Shown: positions 25,438 to 36,627, counted from the first letter of the stretch. The stretch: 64,000 nucleotides of DNA from Lewinellaceae bacterium (GCA_020636005.1 JACJYR010000006.1:124001-188000); one strand, 5' to 3'. Numbers and translations: made by a program. The notes: generated by a model not told the origin, from the sequence alone.

Positions 25438-28332
25438 TTATTTGAGGAAAATCTTCCCGGAATAACTTTGTCCACCCGAATCGCTGATTCGGAAATAATA
25501 AATCCCTCCCTGAAGGCCCTCCCGATGGAATTCAAATTTTCCGTGCTGGCGTTCGGCTTGGCGCACCTCCCGCCCATTGGCATCGAAGAGGCTGAAAGTG
25601 AAGCTGTTGCCTTGCACATTTTCCAACTCGAACGTGGCTGTTTCCACAAAGGGGTTTGGATAGACTTTTACAGAAGGCAATGGCTGCTGAACCCCAGGCC
25701 CGGCGCTGGAAACAGAATCCAGGAGGATGAAATTTTCCCCAATGGTATGAAGGGTCCTGTTGGTGAGGATGGGGGCGTTGAAGTCGAAATAGATACCGGC
25801 CCTGTTCCTGATTTTGGTGCCGATGGCATTGTTGTGCAACTGGCCGATGCGGAACTTGACGAAGCCGTGGGAGGCAGGTTCGTTGATGTTGCTGTCGGGC
25901 AGCATGATGTTTTCGAAGGTAAATTTGACGATGCCGTTGCCATAGAGTTCCCAGCGGCAGGGGTGGCTCGCCGCCCCGATTTCAATGCTGTGTTTGTCCA
26001 AAAAGGCAGACAGCGTATCCCGGATGATGACGGTGAAGGCAGTATCCGTACCCGTATTTTGAAAACGAATCAGGTATTCGATGTCGGTATTGCGCTCGAT
26101 AAAATGTTCTGCCCCATAGCCAGTAGGAAAGCCCTGCTTGTCGTTGGGGTCGTAGGAACCGGTATTCTCCCGGCAGTCCATGTCCACGGAGAGGTCGGCA
26201 TCGTTGAGCGGGTATTGCACAATGTAGCCCGTACTGAAAGGCGCCGCACCGCAACCTTCCACGGCCACGCTGGGTTTGCTGTTGCCGGGGTGGCCGGGGC
26301 TTTGGTCGGCCTCCATGCGCCACGTGGAGCCGTTGGCGGGGAAGGAGTAAGTAGCACTCTGGTGGCTTTCTAGCTGGTAATTCGCTTGAAAACCGATGAA
26401 AACATCTTCGATGACAATCAGGTTAAGCGGCTCCGCCATATTCCCATCTCCCTGGTTCCTTAAGGTGAAAATAACAGAATCATTTTCACATTTGGCCTCC
26501 AGGGATATACTTGCCTCATCCCAGTTCGGATTGGGGGGCAAACAAAGCTGGGCAGGGGAAATTTGGGCCTCACTACAATGTGTTTGCCCCAAAACAGTGG
26601 AATCACAGTTCACCGTCAGGTACACCTGAAATTCACCCTCCTGGAACGGCGCTACCAGCCCGACATTGAAAACATAATTGTTGCCATTGCTGGAAACCCA
26701 GGGAATACTGGTGCTGTCAACATCCAGGAAAGGATCAAGATTGACCTCGATCAAGGCAGGATTGGCTACCTCAGAGCCGAGGTTCCTGTACCTGACCGTA
26801 TAGGCGTTGCTGAAACACCTCCTCAAACCCAGGGTGCTCAGGTCAACCTCCATCAAAGGGCACACGGTGTTTGAGTGCAGGGAAAAGTCAACAGTAGCCG
26901 TATCGAAAACGCCAGCCAGGGAAACAGTAACACTGTCCTGGCAAGGTTCCCAGTATGGAGAAGGGTTGATCAGGTGAACGTTGTAGGTGCCATCCGGCAC
27001 AGGTACCCAATAGCGGCCATTTTCGTCCGTCGTGCCGTAATAAGTAAAAGGCCCGGTAATCTCGACAAGGTAGTTGGCGATGTCCTGGCCAAAAGATTCT
27101 GGTTGGCAGGTGGCATTCAGGTTGGAATAGACATTCCCCTGGATGAAATTGGTCAGCGAAATGCCGGAGCCATCCGTCCTGATCAGGTAGCCATCGGAGC
27201 CGCCGGCCCCAAAGCTGTGTGTAAAACCTGCCACGACAAAACCTCCGTTGGGCGCCACTATCACGGCATTTCCGCCGTCGCCCATCACGCCACCGAACTC
27301 TTTTTTCCATTCCAGGCTGCCATCGGCCAGCGTTTTTATCAACAACACCTGCCGTTGGGCTGCGTCGTTGATCCTGCTCTCGCCCGCCAAAATGAACCCA
27401 CCGGAAACGGTTTGGCGTACAGAGCGGATGGTTTCCAGGCCCGGAAGCTCGATCCGTTTCCACAGGGTTTCGTTGCCCGATGCGTCAATTTTAAACAAAA
27501 AACCATCCTCGCCGGTGGCACCGCTGTCCTCTATTTGGCCGGCGAGGACAAACTCCCCGTTGGTGCAGGGAGCAATGGCAAAGGCCAACTCGGCAGCCCC
27601 CTTGTCGTAATGGCTGGCCCAAAGTTGGTCGCCCGTGGCGTTCGTTTTTACAATGAAAATATCATAGTGTTCGGCATTGAAGCTATTGGTTTTCCCGGCC
27701 AGTATCAGGTCGCCGTTGTTCATTTCCACCAGGCCAAACCCCTCGTCACTGTTGCTGCCGCCGAAAGTTTTCCACCATTTTTCCAGGCCGTCCGAGCCTA
27801 CTTTCATCAGAAAAACGTCATAGTTCTGCCCTTCGGTCACATTGGGCACCGGCGGGTTGAGTTTCAGGCCAATGATGGCGAAGCCGCCATCGGAAAGTTG
27901 GATGACCTGCCTGCCCTGCACGGAATCCTGCGACGATCTCACTGTCCAGAGGGTATCTCCGAAAGTATTTGTATTGACAATATAAGCGTAAGAATTGCCG
28001 TCGCCGATGGAGGTGCCGCCGATGACATAACCGCCATCAGGGGTGGCCTGAATGCTAGCCCCAAAATCGAGGTACATGTTGTGCCCGATGGACCTGCTCC
28101 ACTGTTGGTTGCCGTCTGCATCCGTCTTGATGAGCAGGATGTCCCGGTCCAGGGAGTCCATCTGCCGGACACCCACCGCTGCATAGCCGCCGTCCGCCGT
28201 GTTGACCACATCGGCCAGGCCATCATTTTGGGCATAGCCAAAAACCCGCTCCCAGCCTTGTGCGAAAATGGGAAACTGCAAACCGAAGAAAACGGCGGCG
28301 ATGAAAAAAATGTGGGTCACCTTTCGACTCAT
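25438..28332 (-). CDS. T9SS type A secreted protein with beta-propeller-like repeats
   Basis: The 964-residue protein has a signal peptide (VTHIFFIAAVFFGLQFPIFA). Residues 25-390 hold about eight repeats of the form GGY...GxT...DxxLIKTDxxGxxxW, typical of secreted 'delta-60/WD-like' propellers. Next come a carboxypeptidase-regulatory-like segment (about 400-490), a DUF11/DUF7619-like stalk (SLHSNTVCPLMEVDL onward) containing RFQNTGTDTAF, and a type A sorting domain in the last 75 residues (VKVYPNPFVETATFEL ... GGIYYFRI). Type IX export and surface attachment follow from this. I take the ATG at 28332 rather than 28374, because it immediately precedes the signal peptide and a good promoter overlaps the region just upstream of 28374. 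The binding partner is unknown. Confidence 0.82.
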   Translation of the reverse strand: MSRKVTHIFFIAAVFFGLQFPIFAQGWERVFGYAQNDGLADVVNTADGGYAAVGVRQMDSLDRDILLIKTDADGNQQWSRSIGHNMYLDFGASIQATPDGGYVIGGTSIGDGNSYAYIVNTNTFGDTLWTVRSSQDSVQGRQVIQLSDGGFAIIGLKLNPPVPNVTEGQNYDVFLMKVGSDGLEKWWKTFGGSNSDEGFGLVEMNNGDLILAGKTNSFNAEHYDIFIVKTNATGDQLWASHYDKGAAELAFAIAPCTNGEFVLAGQIEDSGATGEDGFLFKIDASGNETLWKRIELPGLETIRSVRQTVSGGFILAGESRINDAAQRQVLLIKTLADGSLEWKKEFGGVMGDGGNAVIVAPNGGFVVAGFTHSFGAGGSDGYLIRTDGSGISLTNFIQGNVYSNLNATCQPESFGQDIANYLVEITGPFTYYGTTDENGRYWVPVPDGTYNVHLINPSPYWEPCQDSVTVSLAGVFDTATVDFSLHSNTVCPLMEVDLSTLGLRRCFSNAYTVRYRNLGSEVANPALIEVNLDPFLDVDSTSIPWVSSNGNNYVFNVGLVAPFQEGEFQVYLTVNCDSTVLGQTHCSEAQISPAQLCLPPNPNWDEASISLEAKCENDSVIFTLRNQGDGNMAEPLNLIVIEDVFIGFQANYQLESHQSATYSFPANGSTWRMEADQSPGHPGNSKPSVAVEGCGAAPFSTGYIVQYPLNDADLSVDMDCRENTGSYDPNDKQGFPTGYGAEHFIERNTDIEYLIRFQNTGTDTAFTVIIRDTLSAFLDKHSIEIGAASHPCRWELYGNGIVKFTFENIMLPDSNINEPASHGFVKFRIGQLHNNAIGTKIRNRAGIYFDFNAPILTNRTLHTIGENFILLDSVSSAGPGVQQPLPSVKVYPNPFVETATFELENVQGNSFTFSLFDANGREVRQAERQHGKFEFHREGLQGGIYYFRISDSGGQSYSGKIFLK

Positions 28333-28382
28333 GGGCAATGATGGGTTTCTCGATATTTCGTTTTCCGGGGTCAACCTGGTTT

Positions 28383-28414
28383 CAAAGATAGCTTTTCATT
28401 AGCCGGGTTGCAAA
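28383..28414 (-). promoter_or_regulatory. Candidate promoter of T9SS type A gene
   Basis: On the - strand TTTG (28414-28411), 20 bases, then TATCTTTG (28390-28383) matches the Bacteroidota consensus exactly. Transcription would begin near 28375, leaving a roughly 45-base leader before the ATG at 28332. This supports the downstream start. Confidence 0.5.
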
Positions 28415-28780
28415 AAACCCATTGAAACCTTTTCCAAACAGCCCCTTTGGGTAAACCCCGGGAACCCGCCCAACCTAAAAAAAGACTTTCCGTTCGTCTG
28501 TGCCTACCTTGAACAGGAGACTGGTAGTGAGTGTGTGCCTTTTTTCAAAAACACATTGCTCTGATTGGTTTTAAAAAGTGGTATCCCCGAACCAAGATCC
28601 AGCGATTTTGGCCGGAGACACCCCTGGTAAAAGCCTGTTAGGTTGAAAAATATTCTGGTGCTAAGTTCACCTTAAATATCCAAGCAGTCAAAAACAAATA
28701 TTCCCGATTCTCGGAAAATTTATAAGGTATTTATCCGGCGATAAAAGTATTGAGTTAAAGCGAAATAACCTTAAAAACAA

Positions 28781-28788
28781 TACTTTTG
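28781..28788 (+). promoter_or_regulatory. Candidate -7 box (TACTTTTG)
   Basis: An exact TAnnTTTG lies 58 bases before the ATG at 28847. A TTG lies 28 bases upstream (28750-28752), farther than usual, so only the -7 part is convincing. Confidence 0.3.
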
Positions 28789-28846
28789 TCAATAATCTTG
28801 CATTTCATACCCCATCCTTTGATTCTCGGAATTTTTACCTTGTTAT

Positions 28847-30244
28847 ATGCAAAAAAATAAAGTAGTCCTTTTGTTAAAATCATTGAGCGCCGAAGAAATA
28901 AGGCAATTGGACAAATTTGTGCGCTCGCCGGTACACAACCAGCATAACGATGTGGTGGCCTTATTTCAGTACATCAGAAAATACCTGAACGGCGGCCAGC
29001 GTGCCCTTCAAAAGGAACAGGTTTATGGCCACCTCTACCCCGGAGAACCCTTCAACATGCAGAAAGTACATTATGTAAGTTCCTATCTGCTAAAGGTTGT
29101 TGAAGAATTCCTGGCCTGGCGGGCCTGGCGCAATAACGAAGGCAACTTTTACCTCTATCTGATGAAATCCTACCATGAACACCACCAGGAAAGCCTCTTC
29201 GATGCGGCCACTGAAAAAATGCAGAATACCCTTGCCAATAGCGAATTACAGGATGTCAACTTTTTGTTTCAAACCTACCAATTGGAGCTTGAACGGTTCA
29301 ATTACAAAAGAACCCAGAGCAAAACCAACGAATTCAGGCTCCAGGAACTTTCCGACTCCCAGGACATTGCCTTTATGGCAGAAAAACTGCGAAATGCCTG
29401 TATTCTGTTGAGCAATCAATCGGTGAGCAAAACCAGCTATGACATTGGCCTATTGGACAAATTCCTGCCATCCATGGCCAACCACCCTTATTTGGAAATA
29501 CCCGCCATCTCGATCTATTATTTCGCCATCAAAACGCTGACCCATCAACAGGACGACCATTCGTTCCAAAAGTTGAAATCGTTGTTGCGAACCCATCAGC
29601 TTTCCTTTACAAAGGGCGAATTGTACGATATGTACATTTTTGCCATCAATTACTGTATCAGAAGGTACAATAGTGGCGATTTGGAATTTATGAAAGAAGC
29701 ATTTGAAATTTATAAAATCGGGATGGTCGTGGAAGCATTTGTTCAAAATGGTACCATAACACCAAGGACTTATAGCAATATTGTCATGTCCGGGCTTAGG
29801 TTCAATGAGTTTGACTGGGTCGAACAATTCATTTTCCGCTACAAAAACAGTTTGCCAGAGAAACAGCGGGAAGGCTTTTTCAACTACAACCTCGCAAGAT
29901 TTTATTACGAACAAAGGGATTATAAGAAGGCGATGCCCCTGCTGTTGCAGATGGAATATGATGACGTACTGCTCACCTGTTCCGGCAAGATTCTTCAAAT
30001 CAAAATGTACCTTGAGCAAAAGGAAATGGAGACGCTTTCAAGTTCATTGCAAAGCTTCAAAATCTATTTAAAGCGTAAAAAGATGTTGGGATACCATAAA
30101 GAAAGCTATATCAATTTTATTTTTTTAGTTGGAAAAATCATGCAGTTGAAAACCAATGAAACTATGATAAGCCTCCAAAAAGAGATCACCGAAACCAAAG
30201 TGGTGGCCGAAAAGGAATGGCTCCTCGCACAGCTTGGAAATTAG
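28847..30244 (+). CDS. All-helical protein of unknown function
   Basis: The 465-residue protein is predicted largely alpha-helical, with TPR-like pairs of amphipathic helices (for example FNYNLARFYYEQRDYKKAMP). There is no signal peptide or membrane segment. The start MQKNKVVLLLKSLSAEEIR and the repeated aromatic-rich helices resemble a protein I recall as common and uncharacterised in Saprospiraceae; this is memory, not a search. It is probably a cytosolic scaffold or interaction protein. It overlaps the convergent phosphoesterase gene by 4 bases at the stop codons. No operon partner is visible. Confidence 0.7.
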   Translation: MQKNKVVLLLKSLSAEEIRQLDKFVRSPVHNQHNDVVALFQYIRKYLNGGQRALQKEQVYGHLYPGEPFNMQKVHYVSSYLLKVVEEFLAWRAWRNNEGNFYLYLMKSYHEHHQESLFDAATEKMQNTLANSELQDVNFLFQTYQLELERFNYKRTQSKTNEFRLQELSDSQDIAFMAEKLRNACILLSNQSVSKTSYDIGLLDKFLPSMANHPYLEIPAISIYYFAIKTLTHQQDDHSFQKLKSLLRTHQLSFTKGELYDMYIFAINYCIRRYNSGDLEFMKEAFEIYKIGMVVEAFVQNGTITPRTYSNIVMSGLRFNEFDWVEQFIFRYKNSLPEKQREGFFNYNLARFYYEQRDYKKAMPLLLQMEYDDVLLTCSGKILQIKMYLEQKEMETLSSSLQSFKIYLKRKKMLGYHKESYINFIFLVGKIMQLKTNETMISLQKEITETKVVAEKEWLLAQLGN

Positions 30245-30954
30245 CCTATCCTCGAGCGCCAATACCCGCTCACATCGTCCAGGTTTTGCTGAAAATATAG
30301 CGCCCGGTTCGTCAGGTCGAAGGCACAGAGGTAGCCCTTTCTGGGCAGGTGCTGCGCAAAGCAGCCGCAGTCAATGTCTATCACCCGCCTGTACTTTAAG
30401 TTGCGGCACATCCCTTCAATCTCGGCTTTTGAAATGGGCGTGTGGCCATGCACAACGATACGGTCGCCCAGCCAGCCAAAGTCAATCGTGTCGTACCATT
30501 CCCTAAGGTAAAGCATGTTGACATCCGGAGCCAAAGGGTTTCGGGAACGAAAATCCAGCCCAGCATGTACGAGGATGTAGCCATCCACCTCTATAGTATA
30601 TTCAAGGGTTTTGAAGAAATCCATGTACTTTATAGGGACAGAAGCGGCAAAATGTACCCCAAAACTTTCGAGCGTTTGCCTGCCGCCCCAGCCATCGTAC
30701 CACTGGTAAAAAAAGCTGCGGTCTTTGGCGGCGATGAGCAGGGCGTCTTCGTGGTTGCCCATCAGGCAGCGCACTTTGTGGCCTTTGTTTTTCAGGTCTA
30801 AAATAATATCCAAAACGCCTTTGGAGTCCGGCCCACGGTCGATGTAGTCGCCCAGGAAATAGAGTTCGTCGGAAGTCGTCAGCGCAAGTTGGTCGAGGAG
30901 CGCCTCGAAGCTGCGCCGGCAGCCGTGTATGTCCGTCATGGCAATTTTACGCAT
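30241..30954 (-). CDS. Calcineurin-like serine/threonine phosphoesterase
   Basis: The 237-residue protein has all metal-binding motifs of the PPP/bis(5'-nucleosyl)-tetraphosphatase-type phosphoesterases: MTDIHG (residues 6-11), GDYIDRG (35-41), GNHE (66-69) and VVHGHTPIS near residue 190. It hydrolyses phosphoesters with two metal ions; the substrate could be a phosphoprotein or a dinucleotide. I chose the ATG at 30954. Upstream frame extension to 31077 translates a GTGTTTTT microsatellite into a Thr/His/Lys/Asn run and is not credible. Its 3' end overlaps the convergent gene by 4 bases. The length is normal for the family. Confidence 0.85.
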   Translation of the reverse strand: MRKIAMTDIHGCRRSFEALLDQLALTTSDELYFLGDYIDRGPDSKGVLDIILDLKNKGHKVRCLMGNHEDALLIAAKDRSFFYQWYDGWGGRQTLESFGVHFAASVPIKYMDFFKTLEYTIEVDGYILVHAGLDFRSRNPLAPDVNMLYLREWYDTIDFGWLGDRIVVHGHTPISKAEIEGMCRNLKYRRVIDIDCGCFAQHLPRKGYLCAFDLTNRALYFQQNLDDVSGYWRSRIG

Positions 30955-30965
30955 AGGGTCAAAGA

Positions 30966-31020
30966 TGTGTGTTTTTGTGTTTTTGTGTGTTTGTGTGTTT
31001 GTGTGTTTTTGTGTTTTTAG
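30966..31020. repeat. GTGTTTTT low-complexity tract
   Basis: About 55 bases of gtgtttttgtgtgtttgtg-type imperfect tandem repeat lie just upstream of the phosphoesterase start. A similar tract occurs at 36210-36258 after glnS. Confidence 0.7.
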
Positions 31021-31102
31021 ATGTTGATTTTCAGTGGTTACTGATCCGGTATCATAAAATACCCTAGAGGCTCCCAAAGTTAGGCAGCGGGGGAAAAAAT
31101 GA

Positions 31103-31110
31103 TAATTTTG
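31103..31110 (+). promoter_or_regulatory. Candidate argS -7 box (TAATTTTG)
   Basis: An exact TAnnTTTG with a weak TTAG (31080-31083) 19 bases upstream. It would give a roughly 90-base leader containing the imperfect hairpin 31126-31202. Confidence 0.4.
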
Positions 31111-31125
31111 CCGTCTTTTTTAAAA

Positions 31126-31202
31126 AGAAGTGAGGGGGGAGAAGCGAGGGGTGAGGGCTGCGCCCCACTGCCTCACTTCTCGCCCCTCACCTCTCACTTC
31201 TA
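31126..31202 (+). promoter_or_regulatory. Imperfect GA-rich hairpin in argS leader
   Basis: The left side agaagtgaggggggagaa...ggtgaggg pairs imperfectly with cctcacttctcg...ctcacttct on the right, around ctgcgccccactg. It ends 4 bases before the argS ATG. It may limit ribosome access, or it may simply be drifting low-complexity sequence. No T-box features are present, and none are expected in Bacteroidota. Confidence 0.4.
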
Positions 31203-31206
31203 AAAA

Positions 31207-33051
31207 ATGAGCATCACAGATACCATACAAGCAGGCACGATACAGGCAGTGAAAAGCCTCTACAGCGAAGACATCACCGCCGACCAGATTACTATGAACG
31301 TCACCCGGAAGGAATTTGAAGGCGATTATACCGTGGTGACTTTCCCGTTTACCCGTTTTGCCAAAAAGAAACCGGGGGAAATAGCAGAGGAACTCGGCCA
31401 GTACCTCGTGGAAAACGTGCAGGAAATTGTGCGCTTCAATGTAGTGCAGGGCTTCCTGAACCTCGTTGTCAACGATAGTTTTTGGCGGGAATTTGTACTG
31501 GAAACGGCTGGCAAGCAAGCTTTTGGCACACAGCCCAACAACGGGCGAAAAGTAATGATCGAGTATTGCTCGCCCAATACCAACAAGCCGCTGCACCTTG
31601 GCCACATCCGCAATATCCTGCTCGGTTGGTCGTGCTCCCAACTCTACGAAGCGGCTGGCTACGATGTGGTGAAAGTGCAGATCATCAACGACCGGGGCAT
31701 TGCTATTTGCAAGAGCATGTTGGCCTGGCAAAAGTTTGGACATGGGGCGACGCCTGAAAGTACCGGCACGAAAAGCGACCATTTTGTGGGGGACTACTAT
31801 GTGATGTTCGAGCAGAAATTCCAGGAGGAATACAAGGCCTGGCAGGCATCGGATGTTGGCCAAACAACTTTCAAAGAAAAAGCAAAAGAAGGCCAGGACG
31901 AAGCGCAGTTTTTCAAAGATTTCAAAAACACCTATTTCAACGAACACAGCCAATTGGGCAAGGAGGCCCGTGAAATGCTCCAGCTTTGGGAAGCCCACGA
32001 CCCCGCCACCATGGAGCTTTGGCGGAAAATGAACGGCTGGGTCTATGAAGGTTTTGAAGAAACTTTCAAAAAACTGGGCGTCAGTTTCGACAAATACTAT
32101 TACGAAAGCAACACCTACCTGCTCGGCAAGGACATCGTGGATCAGGGCCTGGCCAGCGGCGCATTTTATAAAAAGGACGATGGCAGTGTCTGGATAGACC
32201 TGACGGATGCAAAGCTCGACCACAAAGTGCTTTTGCGCAGCGACGGCACTTCTGTTTATATGACGCAAGACCTTGGCACGGCACAGATGCGCTACAAGGA
32301 TTTTGGTGCGGAAAAAATGGTCTATGTAGTGGCCGACGAGCAGAACTACCATTTCCAGGTACTTTTTGAAATCCTGAAACGGCTGGGCGAGCCTTATGCC
32401 AATGGCCTTTACCACCTCAACTACGGCATGGTGGATTTGCCCACAGGGAAAATGAAAAGCCGGGAGGGCACGGTGGTGGATGCTGACGACCTCATTGCCG
32501 AGGTGATTGCCGAAGCGACCGCAGCTGCCCATGAGCGGGGCGAAATAGCAGCCTTGCCCCAAGCGGAACAGGATGACATGATCCGAAAAATTGCCCTGGC
32601 CGCCTTGAAGTTTCACATTATTAAAGTGGGGCCGCAAAAGCGGATGGTCTTTGACCCAAAAGAAAGCGTGGACCTGCAAGGCCAGACCGGCCCGTTTATC
32701 CAATATGCCTATGTGCGCATCTCCTCCGTTTTGCGCAAAGCCGGGGACGCCGACACCAGTGCCGCCGCCAACTACCAAAAACTGGAAGCCCTGGAAAAGG
32801 AATTGGCGGGCCAGCTTTACCGCTTCCCCGAACTGGTGGTGAACGCTGCCGAAACGTACGACCCGTCATTGGTGGCGAATTACTGTTATGATTTGGCCAA
32901 AAACTTCCACCGCTTTTTTACCGAACATTCCATCCTGCGGGCGGAATCGGAGGAGGCGAAGGCTTTCCGCCTGCAGCTATCGAAGGCCATTGCGAATGTT
33001 TTGAAAACGGGGATGGGGCTGCTTGGGATTGAGATGCCGGAGCGGATGTAG
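31207..33051 (+). CDS. argS: Arginyl-tRNA synthetase
   Basis: The 614-residue class I synthetase charges tRNA-Arg with arginine in the cytosol. The signature is SPNTNKPLHLGHIRN (HIGH box as HLGH, residues 130-133). KMKSR (about 415-419) replaces KMSKS, as is common in ArgRS. There is an N-terminal Add1-like tRNA-binding domain (about 5-95) and a C-terminal helical DALR anticodon-binding domain (about 490-614, with QYAYVRISSVLRKA). The length fits Bacteroidota ArgRS. It is monocistronic, preceded by a TAATTTTG box and the GA-rich hairpin. A long antisense frame over this gene is a shadow of its codon usage. Confidence 0.95.
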   Translation: MSITDTIQAGTIQAVKSLYSEDITADQITMNVTRKEFEGDYTVVTFPFTRFAKKKPGEIAEELGQYLVENVQEIVRFNVVQGFLNLVVNDSFWREFVLETAGKQAFGTQPNNGRKVMIEYCSPNTNKPLHLGHIRNILLGWSCSQLYEAAGYDVVKVQIINDRGIAICKSMLAWQKFGHGATPESTGTKSDHFVGDYYVMFEQKFQEEYKAWQASDVGQTTFKEKAKEGQDEAQFFKDFKNTYFNEHSQLGKEAREMLQLWEAHDPATMELWRKMNGWVYEGFEETFKKLGVSFDKYYYESNTYLLGKDIVDQGLASGAFYKKDDGSVWIDLTDAKLDHKVLLRSDGTSVYMTQDLGTAQMRYKDFGAEKMVYVVADEQNYHFQVLFEILKRLGEPYANGLYHLNYGMVDLPTGKMKSREGTVVDADDLIAEVIAEATAAAHERGEIAALPQAEQDDMIRKIALAALKFHIIKVGPQKRMVFDPKESVDLQGQTGPFIQYAYVRISSVLRKAGDADTSAAANYQKLEALEKELAGQLYRFPELVVNAAETYDPSLVANYCYDLAKNFHRFFTEHSILRAESEEAKAFRLQLSKAIANVLKTGMGLLGIEMPERM

Positions 33052-33382
33052 GTAGCATCGGCCCTCCGTTTTTTTCGAAATTGTCGATCATCTCCTGGAC
33101 GAAAGCACTTGTTCCCATACGGTCAAAACATCATGCTTGTTATCCTTAAATTGAAATCAAGCCGGAAAGCTGGGTTTTCGACCAATCACGAAGTGTGCTA
33201 CCGGGAATAATACCCTCCTAGTTTTCGGTGCCGTTAAGATATTCCTTTTACCATTTGTAATAGATGGTCTTGCCCTCGTCCATCTCGCAGACGGGGTGCT
33301 TTGGGATATTCTGGGTGGTGCCGGATTTTATCGCCGTAGCTGAGGATTTACTATAAAACAGCATAATTTGGCGCAGTTCAAC
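33052..33382 (-). other. Spacer with possible decayed gene
   Basis: On the - strand a frame ending near 33252 reads KHPVCEMDEGKTIYYKW then stop. A second piece from 33118 starts MGTSAFVQEMIDNFEKNGG and runs into the argS 3' end. They look like unconnected fragments of one or two small genes, but I recognise neither. No intact gene is supported. Confidence 0.3.
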
Positions 33383-34276
33383 TCAATACACAACAGTAAA
33401 CCTGCTCCCACCGACCAAACTGGAAAGAGCCTCCGGTGTATGCCTGCAAAAAAGGAAATTGTATTCGCCCGGTGCATAGCGCCCGTCTTCGTGATCCATA
33501 AACTCTAAGGTAAAATCGTTGATGTAATAGGCATTTAGCCCAAACTGTTGGGTGAGCAAATCAGCCAGTTTTTCCTTTCTCGCTTTTTCCAAGAACTCGA
33601 TGAGGAGGAATTCGACACTATCCATGTGTTTAGCTGCCCCTTTGATAAAGTCGGACTCAGTGTTTTCGATGTCCACTTTGACCAGCCATTTGTTAAAATC
33701 CTTGTTTTGCTCCACGAAATCATCAAACGAGATGATCTCGATGGTTTTTTCCACCAATTCATCCGTGGTTCGGACAAAACCTTTGTCCAGGGTAGAACTC
33801 AGATCATTCGTAAGGTTTACAAAAAAGGAGGCTTTGCCAGAGACTGCGGCGATGCCTTTTTTAATGCCGTGGATATTTACAAGGTTGTTACTGATAATAT
33901 TCTGCCTGATAGCATCAAACAACTTTTCGTTGGGTTCAAAGAAGAAAATGGGCTTCCCTTCAGTTAAAAAGTGGCGCATGAAAAAAGTATAATAGCCCCA
34001 GTTAGCGCCAATGTCGGCCACGGCATCTACGTGTTTGCCCAACAAACTACTCAGGTAGAGCACGCCCCTTTCGCCGTAGTAAGCCATCGGATTGCCAAAG
34101 GCAAACAAGGAATTTTCGGCAGGGACGGTCATCTTGTAATGGGAGTCAATGCCAAGGTTGGAAAAAATCAGGTCTTCCCTGGAAGGGTGGCCAAAGAGAC
34201 GGCCGCCAATACGGGATAATGTAGCACCTTTGAACGGAACCGGCAGGCCCGCCAAAATGGAAGGAATTGTTCTCAT
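33383..34276 (-). CDS. FkbM-family methyltransferase
   Basis: The 297-residue protein has a Rossmann SAM-binding motif VADIGANWGYYTFFMRHF (about 85-102), the acidic strand end FFFEPNEKLFDAI, and the FkbM signature VKVDIENTESDFIKGA late in the domain. The family O-methylates sugars or polyketides; in gene neighbourhoods like this it more often modifies surface glycans. The first 80 residues hold no signal peptide. The gene stands alone between the two aminoacyl-tRNA synthetase genes and is divergent from glnS. The substrate is unknown. Confidence 0.85.
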   Translation of the reverse strand: MRTIPSILAGLPVPFKGATLSRIGGRLFGHPSREDLIFSNLGIDSHYKMTVPAENSLFAFGNPMAYYGERGVLYLSSLLGKHVDAVADIGANWGYYTFFMRHFLTEGKPIFFFEPNEKLFDAIRQNIISNNLVNIHGIKKGIAAVSGKASFFVNLTNDLSSTLDKGFVRTTDELVEKTIEIISFDDFVEQNKDFNKWLVKVDIENTESDFIKGAAKHMDSVEFLLIEFLEKARKEKLADLLTQQFGLNAYYINDFTLEFMDHEDGRYAPGEYNFLFCRHTPEALSSLVGGSRFTVVY

Positions 34277-34505
34277 GGAATTATAGTTTAAGTAGTTTAA
34301 ATGCTGGGAAATAAAGTTGGGCTACATGGTCAGTCGTAGAAACCGGGAGGACACGTGGTTGAATTATTATCAGGCTTGAAAAGGATTTCGGCTTTTTTCC
34401 GAATTAAAGCATCACTGGTTTGGGTTTTTCGTAGAAATTTGCACCTCAATAAGAAAGCTATATGTACGAAGTGTATTCTTCACTGTTTCAAAAAATAAAT
34501 TATTA

Positions 34506-36194
<1,689 letters not shown>

Positions 36195-36209
36195 GCAACC
36201 ATGTAGGGA

Positions 36210-36258
36210 GGTGTTTTTGTGTTTTTGTGTTTAGGTGTTTAGGTGTTTTTGTGTTTTA
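36210..36258. repeat. GTGTTTTT low-complexity tract
   Basis: Imperfect tandem gtgtttttgtgtttaggtgttt just after the glnS stop, resembling the tract at 30966-31020. Confidence 0.65.
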
Positions 36259-36307
36259 TACCCACGCCGACCGGTTTTACTGAAAAATCGGGAGAAGTAG
36301 TTTATAA

Positions 36308-36441
36308 ATGCGAATAACGGGTAAAATTGATGGCCGTATTTCCAATTGTTTGAAAAACGAAATCATGGTGATTTTTAAAAATCGCCATGATTTAACGTAC
36401 TGAAAATCAACGGGCTTAAGAAATGAACCCATTATTCGCAT
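36308..36441. repeat. 134-bp MITE-like element, copy 2
   Basis: The inverted ends atgcgaataacggg (36308-36321) and cccattattcgcat (36428-36441) match at 13 of 14 positions and are bordered by ttataa-like sequence on both sides. A central hairpin (aaatcatggtgattttt...) is conserved with copy 1 at 1472-1605, in the opposite orientation and at the same length. Confidence 0.7.
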
Positions 36442-36592
36442 TATAAGCTTTTGGCCCTTGGCGCTTGGCTAAAAGCCCCAATGGCCAAAAGCTAAAGGCA
36501 ATAAGTATAGATGCTGATTTTCAAAGGTTTCTGAGATTCATCCACACAGCAGGCCAGGACTATGTACCATTTTGACAAAAAGCAAAAAAGTA

Positions 36593-36627
36593 AAGGGCTG
36601 CGAAAGCGTCTCCGCTTTGCAGCCCTT
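36593..36627 (-). terminator. Rho-independent terminator of the 2110-residue T9SS gene
   Basis: The stem aagggctgcgaaagcg / cgctttgcagccctt has one bulge and a 4-nt loop. On the - strand it is followed by a T-rich run. It lies 77 bases past the stop at 36704. Confidence 0.75.

Larger units (their letters stand above)
28375..28846. other. Divergent intergenic spacer
   Basis: 472 bases lie between divergent genes. They hold the leftward promoter at 28383-28414 and a -7-like box at 28781-28788 for the rightward gene. I see no gene or repeat. Confidence 0.5.

Noticed and set aside
26875..28341. 488-codon + strand frame opposite the T9SS type A gene
   Set aside because: Antisense shadow; the - strand protein has signal peptide, repeats and sorting domain.
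31103..31206. T-box riboswitch upstream of argS
   Set aside because: No T-box sequence, specifier or antiterminator, and T-boxes are not expected in Bacteroidota.
31120..32778. 552-codon - strand frame opposite argS
   Set aside because: Shadow of argS codon usage, rich in His/Phe/Val, no domain; argS is unambiguous.
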